Below, one piece after another: positions 1 through 5,007 of a stretch of DNA of 5,116 bases. The notes under the pieces are model-generated. The model was not told the DNA's origin. It was given only the letters and a program-made list of their open reading frames with translations, and searched no databases. The position numbers and the translations under genes were made by a program. Each line of letters begins with the position of its first letter. Positions within the stretch are counted from its first letter, which is position 1. This DNA comes from Candidatus Aenigmatarchaeota archaeon (GTDB taxonomy: Archaea > Aenigmatarchaeota > Aenigmatarchaeia > QMZP01): contig JACQOB010000014.1 in NCBI GenBank assembly GCA_016202745.1, forward strand, positions 1 to 5,116, read 5' to 3'.

Positions 1-24
1 CATATACAATTAATGAAAATGAAT

Positions 25-124
25 AGCGGGGTGGAGCAGCCTGGAGTGCTCGTTGGGCTCATAAAGGGAAATTATCCCATATTGAGGTACCCAAAGGTCG
101 TTGGTTCAAATCCAACCCCCGCTA
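25..124 (+). tRNA. Initiator tRNA-Met (CAT), intron-containing
   Basis: This is the tRNA that reads the start codon in archaeal translation initiation. The cloverleaf is complete. Acceptor strands 25-31 and 117-123 pair over 7 bp. The D arm has GAGC/GCTC stems, the anticodon stem is TTGGG (53-57) with CCCAA (90-94), and the T arm is GTTGG/CCAAC around TTCAAAT. The anticodon CAT is at 60-62. The terminal A1:U72 pair and the three consecutive G:C pairs at the base of the anticodon loop are hallmarks of archaeal/eukaryotic initiator tRNA and argue against elongator Met or Ile2. The discriminator base is A124, and CCA is not encoded (TTT follows), so it must be added by the CCA-adding enzyme. The anticodon loop is interrupted by a 25-nt intron (64-88). 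rnhB follows within a few tens of bases on the same strand. Confidence 0.96.
64..88 (+). other. tRNA intron at canonical position 37/38 with bulge-helix-bulge
   Basis: The 25-nt insertion lies between tRNA positions 37 (A63) and 38 (A89). The splice sites follow the archaeal bulge-helix-bulge rule. CTCA (58-61), which contains part of the anticodon, pairs with intron TGAG (83-86) to form the 4-bp central helix. The 5' bulge is T62 A63 A64 and the 3' bulge is G87 T88 A89. Cutting between the second and third base of each bulge removes exactly 64-88 and restores the normal CTCATAA loop. The outer intron helix is weak: A65:T82, an unpaired ATA, then GGG (66-68) with CCC (76-78). The motif is therefore somewhat relaxed, which matters for which type of splicing endonuclease the host has. 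Confidence 0.93.
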
Positions 125-129
125 TTTGC

Positions 130-136
130 TATTTTA
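130..136 (+). promoter_or_regulatory. Possible TATA box for rnhB
   Basis: TATTTTA lies six bases after the tRNA end and is centred 26 nt upstream of the ATG at 159, which would give a leaderless rnhB mRNA starting at that codon. A second T/A-rich motif, TATTTG at 123-128, is spaced equally well for the ATG at 153. The same T-rich stretch could also end tRNA transcription. This is inferred from spacing only. Confidence 0.35.
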
Positions 137-158
137 GCGGATGCAATCCATAATGTTT

Positions 159-848
159 ATGGCTGAGAAAAAAGACAGCTTTTTCATCGCAGGCATCGAC
201 GAGGCAGGCCGGGGAAGCGTCATAGGCCCGCTGGTCATAGCAGGGGTGTCGGTTGACGCGAAGGGCGAGGCCAGGCTGAAAAAGCTGGGAGTGAGGGACT
301 CAAAGCTCCTTTCCCCCAAAAGGCGCGAGGCCTTATACAAGAAGATAGAGAAGATAGCAAAGGATATCATCATTTCCAAGACAGACCCCTGCAAGATAGA
401 CGCATCCCGGAGCAATGGCACGAACATGAACAAGCTTGAGGCGGCGAAGTTTGTCGAGATTCTCAGCCTGCTGAACCCGCAAAAGGCCTACATAGACGGC
501 TTCGATGCCAACCTGGCAAAGCTGAAGGAGTTCTTCATCAAGATGACCAGCGGCCAGGTCGAGCTTGTCGTGGAGCATTACGCCGATGCGACTTACCCGG
601 TGGTTTCCGCCGCGTCCATTGTGGCCAAGGTGGAGCGGGACAGGGCCGTGGAGAAGCTGAAGAAGCAATACGGGGAAATTGGGTCCGGCTACACCAGCGA
701 CCCCAGGACGATAGCGTGGCTGAAGGAGTGGCTCAAGTCCAATGACAGGCTTCCCGACTGCGTCAGGAGGACATGGATTACGGCCGAATTGCTGGAGGAC
801 GAGAAGAAGCAGTCCAGGCTGACAGAATGGCTGAAGTCTAGGTTCTGA
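159..848 (+). CDS. rnhB: Ribonuclease HII
   Basis: Ribonuclease HII cuts the RNA strand of RNA/DNA hybrids. It removes single ribonucleotides misincorporated in DNA and helps clear primers and R-loops in the cytoplasm. The protein has 229 residues from the ATG at 159, normal for a single-domain archaeal enzyme. The four acidic metal ligands are present: D14 and E15 in the opening GIDEAGRG motif, D113 in YIDGFDAN, and D143 in the HYAD segment before the conserved SAASIVAKVERDR helix. The GRG motif that contacts the ribonucleotide is intact, and Y178 in GSGYTSDP is the expected junction-sensing tyrosine. The C-terminal PDCVRRTW element is typical of archaeal/eukaryotic type-2 RNase H. In-frame ATGs at 141 and 153 are alternative starts; 159 is preferred because a TATA-like box lies 26 nt upstream and because homologues have short N termini. 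The 3' end overlaps the convergent gene by 11 nt. Identity is secure; only the start is uncertain. Confidence 0.96.
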   Translation: MAEKKDSFFIAGIDEAGRGSVIGPLVIAGVSVDAKGEARLKKLGVRDSKLLSPKRREALYKKIEKIAKDIIISKTDPCKIDASRSNGTNMNKLEAAKFVEILSLLNPQKAYIDGFDANLAKLKEFFIKMTSGQVELVVEHYADATYPVVSAASIVAKVERDRAVEKLKKQYGEIGSGYTSDPRTIAWLKEWLKSNDRLPDCVRRTWITAELLEDEKKQSRLTEWLKSRF

Positions 849-1269
849 AATCCAGCGCCTCTTTAATGTTTAATGCGGAAATCCTGGCTGATTTGTAAGC
901 CTCCCAACCAAGCCGCTGCCTCATGAATTCCTCTTCTGCCATAATGTGCAAGTCAATCTTAGGAATCGGCTCTTTCCCGTATCTTCGCTCCCAGACGGAC
1001 TGAATTGTTTCCTGGGCATCCAGCATGCCGGGTCTTATATGCTCTTTAAACTTTAGCGCGGAAACATACTGCGGCAACACATAATATTTGCCTTCTTTTT
1101 TTCTTAATATGCAGTGCAGCTGTTCACGCAGCCCCCATTGTATCCCGCTATAATTCAGGGCCAAATCGTCCTTTGAGCAATACTTCCAGGCTTTCACCCT
1201 AATCCCTCCTCGTGCATGATATTCAGGAAATAAGTTTAAGTGCCTTTCGGTTACTCGCGACCCATTCAT
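838..1269 (-). CDS. Uncharacterised 143-residue protein
   Basis: I do not recognise this protein. The 143-residue product is soluble by appearance, with no signal peptide or membrane segment. It is rich in basic and aromatic residues in its first half (VKAWKYCSKDDLALNYSGIQW), followed by LREQLHCILRKKEGKYYVLPQY. Its C-terminal half is charged and probably helical (EEEFMRQRLGWEAYKSARIS). Two cysteines (about residues 31 and 53) are too few and too far apart for a zinc ribbon. The reading frame is open across the whole interval between rnhB and the hydrolase gene, and an A/T-rich box sits about 25 nt before the ATG, fitting a leaderless transcript. Base composition is lower in GC than in the neighbours: line 1081-1140 is 40% GC, against 67% for 1741-1800. 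It converges on rnhB (overlap 838-848) and diverges from the gene at 1310. It may be a lineage-specific or acquired gene. Confidence 0.7.
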   Translation of the reverse strand: MNGSRVTERHLNLFPEYHARGGIRVKAWKYCSKDDLALNYSGIQWGLREQLHCILRKKEGKYYVLPQYVSALKFKEHIRPGMLDAQETIQSVWERRYGKEPIPKIDLHIMAEEEFMRQRLGWEAYKSARISALNIKEALDFRT

Positions 1270-1275
1270 TTAAAT
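1269..1275 (+). promoter_or_regulatory. Possible TATA box for the MBL-fold hydrolase gene
   Basis: TTTAAAT is centred at 1272, which predicts transcription starting near 1298 and a leader of about 11 nt ahead of the ATG at 1310. That leader holds an AAGGGGAT tract that could act as a weak ribosome binding site. The box touches the start codon of the divergent gene (1267-1269). Confidence 0.35.
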
Positions 1276-1290
1276 CCTTTCCCCACCAAG

Positions 1291-1297
1291 ATAATTT
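1291..1297 (-). promoter_or_regulatory. Possible TATA box for the divergent hypothetical gene
   Basis: On the minus strand this reads AAATTAT, centred 25 nt before the ATG at 1269. That spacing matches leaderless initiation at the start codon. It lies inside the predicted leader region of the opposite-strand hydrolase gene. Confidence 0.35.
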
Positions 1298-1309
1298 CAA
1301 GGGGATTTC

Positions 1310-1933
1310 ATGCTGAAAAGACTGGGGGACGTGATCCTCCTGCAGCTTTCTGAGAACGACTCGAATATCTATATCCTGGGGGACGTCGTGGTCGATTCAG
1401 GCACGGGGTTCAACTTCACCAGGATGTACCAGATACTCAGGATAATCAAGAAGGACCCCAAGGCCATATCCCATGTCATAAACACCCATGCGCACTTCAA
1501 CCACATAGGCGGCAACGGCTACTTCCTCAACGCGAAGGTGGCAGTCCATGAGGCGGAGGCCCCGGTGATAGAAAGCGGCGACGAGAAGAGGAGCATGGCC
1601 GACTTCTTTGACGGCAGGCTCCACCCAAGGAAGGTCGACGTGAGGCTCAAGGACGGGGATGTCATAGGCGGCCTGAAGGTCATCCACACGCCAGGCCACT
1701 CCCCCGGCTCCGTATGCCTCTACAACCCCAGGGACAAGAGCCTTTACACGGGCGACACGCTCTTCGCTGACGGGGTGGGCGACACGGAGGTAGAAGGGGG
1801 CGACCCCGACGCGATGGCAGCCTCCCTTGACAGGATAAGCAAGCTGGACGTGCAGAAGATATTCCCAGGCCACGGCGAGGCCGTCCTGTCCGGCGCCAAG
1901 AAGGCCCTGAAGGAGATAATGAAGGGGGAGTGA
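1310..1933 (+). CDS. MBL-fold metallo-hydrolase with variant HxHxNH motif
   Basis: This 207-residue protein is a metallo-beta-lactamase-fold hydrolase, the superfamily of glyoxalase II, lactonases and related thioester or phosphoester hydrolases. It is probably cytoplasmic, since no signal peptide is visible. Metal-binding motifs appear in the expected order: TH60-A-H62-F-N64-H65-IGG, H130 in HTPGHSPGS, D149 in YTGDTLF, and H188 in FPGHGE. The HTPGHSPGSV and GDTLF signatures and the length resemble the glyoxalase II-like branch. The oddity is N64 where the family has aspartate (codon AAC instead of GAC). That residue normally binds the second metal, so the enzyme may be mononuclear, altered in substrate, or weakened. 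All other ligands are intact and the frame is clean, so it is not an obvious pseudogene. The substrate cannot be told from sequence. Its stop codon directly abuts the stop of the convergent HD hydrolase gene. Confidence 0.9.
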   Translation: MLKRLGDVILLQLSENDSNIYILGDVVVDSGTGFNFTRMYQILRIIKKDPKAISHVINTHAHFNHIGGNGYFLNAKVAVHEAEAPVIESGDEKRSMADFFDGRLHPRKVDVRLKDGDVIGGLKVIHTPGHSPGSVCLYNPRDKSLYTGDTLFADGVGDTEVEGGDPDAMAASLDRISKLDVQKIFPGHGEAVLSGAKKALKEIMKGE

Positions 1934-2551
1934 TTACCCCAGCCTGGCCAGCGACCGTTCTATGTTCCTCCTTGCCTGCCCCTCGTATTTCTCCCTGAAG
2001 AATTCTGTTGAATAGATGCTTGGCCTCGCGAGAAAGTCGCCAAGGATCTTTGCCCTGCCGGCCCTGAACTGCCAGTCAGGAACCCACCTGTACTCTTTCC
2101 TGATGTTGTTCTCATATTCGTCGAATTCCACTTCAGGAGTTCCCAGGATGGAGAGGTCCACATCCGCAAGCACCTGGGAGTCTATGTCGAAGGGAGTTAC
2201 AATGTGCCTTGTTTCGAGTATCAGATCATGCACATTGCCTGCAAATAGATCAGGAAGTCCGATGTCCCTGGAAATCCTGTAAGCCAGCTGCGCACTCCTT
2301 GTTTCATTGTCTGCAGCCATTGTATCATAGAATGCGTCATGGAACCAGAGCGCCATTTCAACTTCATCGGGGTGTTCGGGCAGGTGGCGTGCGGGATGGT
2401 ACTCATCCAGGCAGCGGCCTATGTGCGACAGGTTGTGGTATGCCCTCTGCTGGACTGAATACAGGCCCTCCAGCATGTAGTATGCCTTCTGCGGATCCCC
2501 TTTTGCGCCTATCCTCTTCCAGAATTCCAGCCACCTACCCAGTTCTGGCAT
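1934..2551 (-). CDS. HD-superfamily metal-dependent phosphohydrolase (COG4339 type)
   Basis: This is a 205-residue predicted metal-dependent phosphohydrolase. Family signatures appear in order: RAYHNLSHI (residues 37-44, H39 and H43), ALWFHDAFYD (H71-D72, the HD doublet), DNETRSAQLA (81-90), LETRHIVTP (112-120), DVDLSILG (130-137), IRKEY (150-154), GRAKILGDFL (166-174) and the C-terminal ARRNIERSLARL. These match the COG4339 family, whose members are sometimes mislabelled as an NMDA-receptor subunit. No substrate is established for the family as far as I know; a phosphoester or nucleotide is likely from the HD fold. The start at 2551 is chosen because a GGAGGT Shine-Dalgarno sequence sits 6 nt upstream and because the protein then begins as expected (MPELGRWLEFW). 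The gene overlaps the 3' end of the CoaD-like gene by 17 nt, indicating an operon and probable translational coupling. The pairing with a nucleotidylyltransferase suggests a linked metabolic step. Confidence 0.9.
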   Translation of the reverse strand: MPELGRWLEFWKRIGAKGDPQKAYYMLEGLYSVQQRAYHNLSHIGRCLDEYHPARHLPEHPDEVEMALWFHDAFYDTMAADNETRSAQLAYRISRDIGLPDLFAGNVHDLILETRHIVTPFDIDSQVLADVDLSILGTPEVEFDEYENNIRKEYRWVPDWQFRAGRAKILGDFLARPSIYSTEFFREKYEGQARRNIERSLARLG

Positions 2552-3038
2552 TCCTGAACCTCCCAACCAGCCTATTGAGAACCGCCACTGGAACGTACCT
2601 GCTGACGGCCTGCTCCCACCCTTCAGGGCCAACCAGGCCCTTCACCAGGCTGGAGCTTATCTCTCTGAGTTCCCTCGGTGGCATGAGGAAAACGGTAATA
2701 ATGCCTGGGTCCATGTCGCTGTTCACGTACCTCATCATTCTTTCATAATCAAAATCGCCTTGTGCCCTGAGCCCCCTGAGTATGTATCCTGCTCCGGCTA
2801 CCTTCGCGTAGTCAACAAGGTATTTGTTCCGGAAGGAGTCCACTGTGACACAGTCCAGGCCTCTTGTGCATTCCCTCAGCATGCCAGCCCTTTCGTCAAC
2901 GGAGAACATGTATCCTTTCTCCGGGTTTGTCCCTATGGCGACCACGAGCTCGTCAAACAGCCCAGCCCCCTTCTCAATCATCCAGAGATGGCCGTTGGTC
3001 GGAGGGTCAAAGCTGCCAGCGTAAACGCATTTCCTCAT
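2535..3038 (-). CDS. coaD: Bacterial-type phosphopantetheine adenylyltransferase (CoaD-like)
   Basis: CoaD transfers AMP from ATP to 4'-phosphopantetheine, giving dephospho-CoA in the penultimate step of CoA synthesis. This 167-residue protein has the bacterial family layout and length: YAGSFDPPTNGH at 6-17 with the (T/H)xGH nucleotidyltransferase motif, NPEKGYMFSVDER at 38-50 with the conserved lysine K41, the phosphopantetheine-site region ILRGLRAQGDFDYE at 86-99, and the ATP-binding ISSSLVK at 127-133. A GPEGWE segment (137-142) follows and looks like a subfamily feature rather than the usual CoaD tail. Most archaea use an unrelated-in-detail eukaryotic-like enzyme (COG1019) for this step, so a bacterial-type copy suggests transfer. 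The start at 3038 is preferred: homology begins there, and a TATA-like box lies about 26 nt upstream, implying a leaderless mRNA. It is first in an operon with the HD phosphohydrolase. A related adenylyl transfer to another substrate cannot be excluded. Confidence 0.88.
   Translation of the reverse strand: MRKCVYAGSFDPPTNGHLWMIEKGAGLFDELVVAIGTNPEKGYMFSVDERAGMLRECTRGLDCVTVDSFRNKYLVDYAKVAGAGYILRGLRAQGDFDYERMMRYVNSDMDPGIITVFLMPPRELREISSSLVKGLVGPEGWEQAVSRYVPVAVLNRLVGRFRNARTG
2558..2563 (-). promoter_or_regulatory. Shine-Dalgarno sequence for the HD phosphohydrolase gene
   Basis: On the minus strand this reads GGAGGT (with a further G upstream), ending 6 nt before the ATG at 2551. It lies inside the 3' coding end of the CoaD-like gene. 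It is the only strong ribosome binding site I found in the window and it fixes the start of the second operon gene. Confidence 0.8.
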
Positions 3039-3060
3039 GATTAGCAGTAGGAAAGTAAAT

Positions 3061-3068
3061 CTTATAAG
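3061..3068 (-). promoter_or_regulatory. Probable TATA box for the coaD-HD operon
   Basis: CTTATAAG is a perfect palindrome centred about 26 nt before the ATG at 3038. Archaeal TATA boxes sit about that far from the transcription start, so the message is predicted to begin at or within a base or two of the start codon. There is no Shine-Dalgarno sequence before this gene, which fits. Confidence 0.6.
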
Positions 3069-3087
3069 CGCCTGCCCAATGCGGAAG

Positions 3088-3094
3088 ATATAAG
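3088..3094 (+). promoter_or_regulatory. Probable TATA box for the membrane protein gene
   Basis: ATATAAG is centred 27 nt before the ATG at 3118 and is preceded by the purine-rich CGGAAG (3082-3087), a plausible BRE (TFB recognition element). This predicts a leaderless transcript. It stands back to back with the operon promoter, with about 20 bp between the two boxes. Confidence 0.55.
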
Positions 3095-3117
3095 CCGCGG
3101 GCGCAAATAATTCATTT

Positions 3118-4395
3118 ATGAAACTGCGCTTCCCTTTCAGGAAACTTGTCGAGAAGCTGTCCTTTGTCAGGCGCGAGAAGCCCATAGGCCTCTACCACGT
3201 GCAGGTCGTTTCCCTGGAGGAGGAGCTGGAATACCCGGAAATACTCCCCCTGGAACTCAGGTTCGTGATGCAGAAGAGCCAGGCTAGGAAGGACGACATC
3301 AGGAGTATAATAAAGAGCGGCAAGGCGCTTGGCGTCAGGACTGTTGACAAGACCCCCGAAAGGGTCCTGGCGGCGATAAACCACATCGCAGTCATGAGCC
3401 AGCACCTTACAATTGTCACATGGCTCCCTGAGCTGGTGGCGCATGAGGTGAAGCCCAAATTCTCTGAAAAGGACCTTCAGCACGCCAAGACAAGGGGCAT
3501 TGACCTGAACGAGGAGGTTGACATCATACTGGCCCACAGGAGGGAGTTCAAGAAGTTCGTTCTGATAGACGAGGAGAACAGGGGGATAACAAAGGAGGAG
3601 CAGGAGTTCATGAGGCAGATGAATGAGGAGATCTTCCCGATAACGCTCCAGCATACAATAAACAGGATGACATTTGACAACGCCCATGAAAGGACAGAGA
3701 TAGCGCAGAGGATAATCAAGTCGCTCCTCATAATAGGGCCGATAGCGCATTTCTTTGAGACTGTCGCAAGGGGCATAGGCAAGATATTCGCGGCCTCAAT
3801 GGACGACGTGATGTCTGAGACTGCTGAACTTTATGCGCTGAAAGGCTCGGGATTCACGTGGAGGCAGCTTGCAAGCAGGTCAAAGATACTCATTCCGGTC
3901 TTCATACTCGCCACGTATGGCGCCTATAACGTTGAGGGCTTCATTGTGCGCGGCGAGTATGCGACCGCAGGCATCCTTTTCGGCCTTTCAGCAGTGGCCC
4001 TGTCGCTCGCCACAGCATTGCAAAGCATAAGGATGTACCACCACAATGTCCAGACGCTTATAAAGGAGGGGAAGATAGGCCAGCTGACACCCCGCCAGCA
4101 GTGGTGGCTTGCCCTTCACCAGGACTTCACCAACCCGGCAAGGGTGGGCCTGTTTGCGGGTGCTGTAGTGTCGCCCATAATGGCCATGCTCGTCTTCACC
4201 TTCCCCGTCACCGACATAAGGGACCTGCTGGTGCACAACGGCTTTGTCCTTGCGCTGCTGGGCAGCACCGAGGCCATAGTGGCCGCAATAACTGTCTTCG
4301 CTGCCAGGAGGATAAACAACTTCCGCCTGAGGAGGAAGATCAAGGCCATTCTGAAGCACATGCATGTGGAGTGGAGGGTGAAGAGGTGGAAATGA
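3118..4395 (+). CDS. Uncharacterised multi-pass membrane protein, 425 residues
   Basis: I do not recognise a family. The first 200 or so residues look soluble, helical and highly charged (for example LNEEVDIILAHRREFKKF and KEEQEFMRQMNEE), with a basic N terminus and no signal peptide. A short hydrophobic stretch at about 202-216 (SLLIIGPIAHFF) may be amphipathic or membrane-associated. Four clear hydrophobic segments follow at about 257-277, 283-302, 342-363 and 375-395. The tail is strongly basic (RRINNFRLRRKIKAILKH, ending VKRWK), which predicts a cytoplasmic C terminus; with four spans the large N-terminal domain would also be cytoplasmic. No transporter signature, nucleotide-binding loop or catalytic motif is visible. 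Arg is mostly AGG and Ile often ATA, as in rnhB and the hydrolase gene, so it looks native. It is divergent from the coaD operon; no functional link can be claimed. Confidence 0.88.
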   Translation: MKLRFPFRKLVEKLSFVRREKPIGLYHVQVVSLEEELEYPEILPLELRFVMQKSQARKDDIRSIIKSGKALGVRTVDKTPERVLAAINHIAVMSQHLTIVTWLPELVAHEVKPKFSEKDLQHAKTRGIDLNEEVDIILAHRREFKKFVLIDEENRGITKEEQEFMRQMNEEIFPITLQHTINRMTFDNAHERTEIAQRIIKSLLIIGPIAHFFETVARGIGKIFAASMDDVMSETAELYALKGSGFTWRQLASRSKILIPVFILATYGAYNVEGFIVRGEYATAGILFGLSAVALSLATALQSIRMYHHNVQTLIKEGKIGQLTPRQQWWLALHQDFTNPARVGLFAGAVVSPIMAMLVFTFPVTDIRDLLVHNGFVLALLGSTEAIVAAITVFAARRINNFRLRRKIKAILKHMHVEWRVKRWK

Positions 4396-4398
4396 AGG

Positions 4399-4407
4399 CT
4401 TAAAAAA
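4399..4407 (+). promoter_or_regulatory. Possible TATA box for the orphan gene at 4436
   Basis: CTTAAAAAA lies just after the stop codon of the membrane protein gene. It is centred about 33 nt before the ATG at 4436, giving a predicted leader of about 7 nt. An overlapping AACTTATG (4406-4413) is centred about 26 nt before that ATG and would give a leaderless mRNA. Either would give this gene its own promoter rather than read-through from upstream. Confidence 0.35.
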
Positions 4408-4435
4408 CTTATGGTGCAATTACAAATAGATTACT

Positions 4436-5002
4436 ATGCTAACTGTTAGGCAACTCCTCGAGGGGACCTATAATAAATTAGGGGAACTATATAATAAACG
4501 TGAAAGAATTTATTTTCAAAAACCTGCTCTAGCTGGAATACATCTGGCTTCTGAAAATCCAGGATTGATGGTTTACAAAGATGCAATCTTATTTAATGAA
4601 GGTAAGAAAAAATGGGCAGTAGGTATGGGGAGTGCAGAGAGGATCAAGGATGCCCCTATTCCATATGCTTTTGATCTAATAGCATTAAGGTGTGGTGATG
4701 GAGAGAGAACACACAACCAAAGAGAGATTGAGGTGGCAGACATGATAAGTAAAAGCTGGTACTTCATGGACTCTCTAATTGTGGGTATGGAGAATGGCGA
4801 TCTTGCAGTGCCAGGGAATACCATTGATGTATTCAGGCCTGATGCTGAGATTGAGTCCAAATTTGGGCCAGAAATGCTTGATTTTTTGGAGGTGGAGGAG
4901 TTACCCAAATACACTATCGAATATAGTCAATTATCTGTAATTAAATGGGGATGCCGACCTGTATCACCTCAATATCATGGCAGAATAGTAAGATATAAAT
5001 GA
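4436..5002 (+). CDS. Uncharacterised 188-residue protein, AT-rich gene
   Basis: I do not recognise this protein. It has 188 residues, no signal peptide or membrane segment, and a mixed alpha/beta look. There is an N-terminal charged helix (TYNKLGELYNKRERIYF), a central WAVGMGSAERIKDAPIPYAFDLIALRCGD region, an acidic segment (RPDAEIESKFGPEMLDFLEVEELP), and a tail ending in VSPQYHGRIVRYK. No catalytic motif can be named. Composition differs sharply from the gene before it: line 4441-4500 is 38% GC, against 65% at 4081-4140, and A/T-ending codons are common. This suggests recent acquisition or a fast-evolving orphan. There is no Shine-Dalgarno sequence, and the only nearby upstream ATG (4411) is out of frame, so 4436 is the likely start. 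A perfect hairpin follows the stop codon by 5 nt. Confidence 0.72.
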   Translation: MLTVRQLLEGTYNKLGELYNKRERIYFQKPALAGIHLASENPGLMVYKDAILFNEGKKKWAVGMGSAERIKDAPIPYAFDLIALRCGDGERTHNQREIEVADMISKSWYFMDSLIVGMENGDLAVPGNTIDVFRPDAEIESKFGPEMLDFLEVEELPKYTIEYSQLSVIKWGCRPVSPQYHGRIVRYK

Positions 5003-5007
5003 GATTT

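Noticed and set aside
1..10. CATATACAAT as the TATA box of the tRNA gene
   Set aside because: It is only about 20 nt before the mature tRNA 5' end, so transcription would start inside the tRNA. The true promoter element probably lies before the window.
166..184. A-run/T-run inverted repeat at the start of rnhB
   Set aside because: It is low-complexity coding sequence (KK...FF codons) in a conserved gene, and no function is indicated.
1397..1873. 158-residue antisense reading frame inside the MBL-fold gene
   Set aside because: The product has no recognisable features, and it lies opposite a gene with clear family motifs. Long open antisense frames are common in GC-rich coding DNA.
1310..1933. 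MBL-fold gene as a pseudogene because of the Asp-to-Asn change
   Set aside because: The frame is full length and every other metal ligand and signature is intact, so one substitution is not enough to call it broken.
2552..2632. 27-residue N-terminal extension of the HD phosphohydrolase
   Set aside because: It lies wholly inside the CoaD-like coding region, while a strong Shine-Dalgarno sequence marks the start at 2551.
3039..3185. 49-residue N-terminal extension of the CoaD-like protein
   Set aside because: Family homology begins at MRKCVYAGSFDP, the extension would overlap the divergent membrane gene, and it crosses the predicted promoter.
3112..3750. 212-residue antisense frame opposite the membrane protein gene
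   Set aside because: It has no sensible promoter or ribosome binding site and its composition looks like a reverse-strand shadow. The plus-strand frame is twice as long and has a good TATA box.
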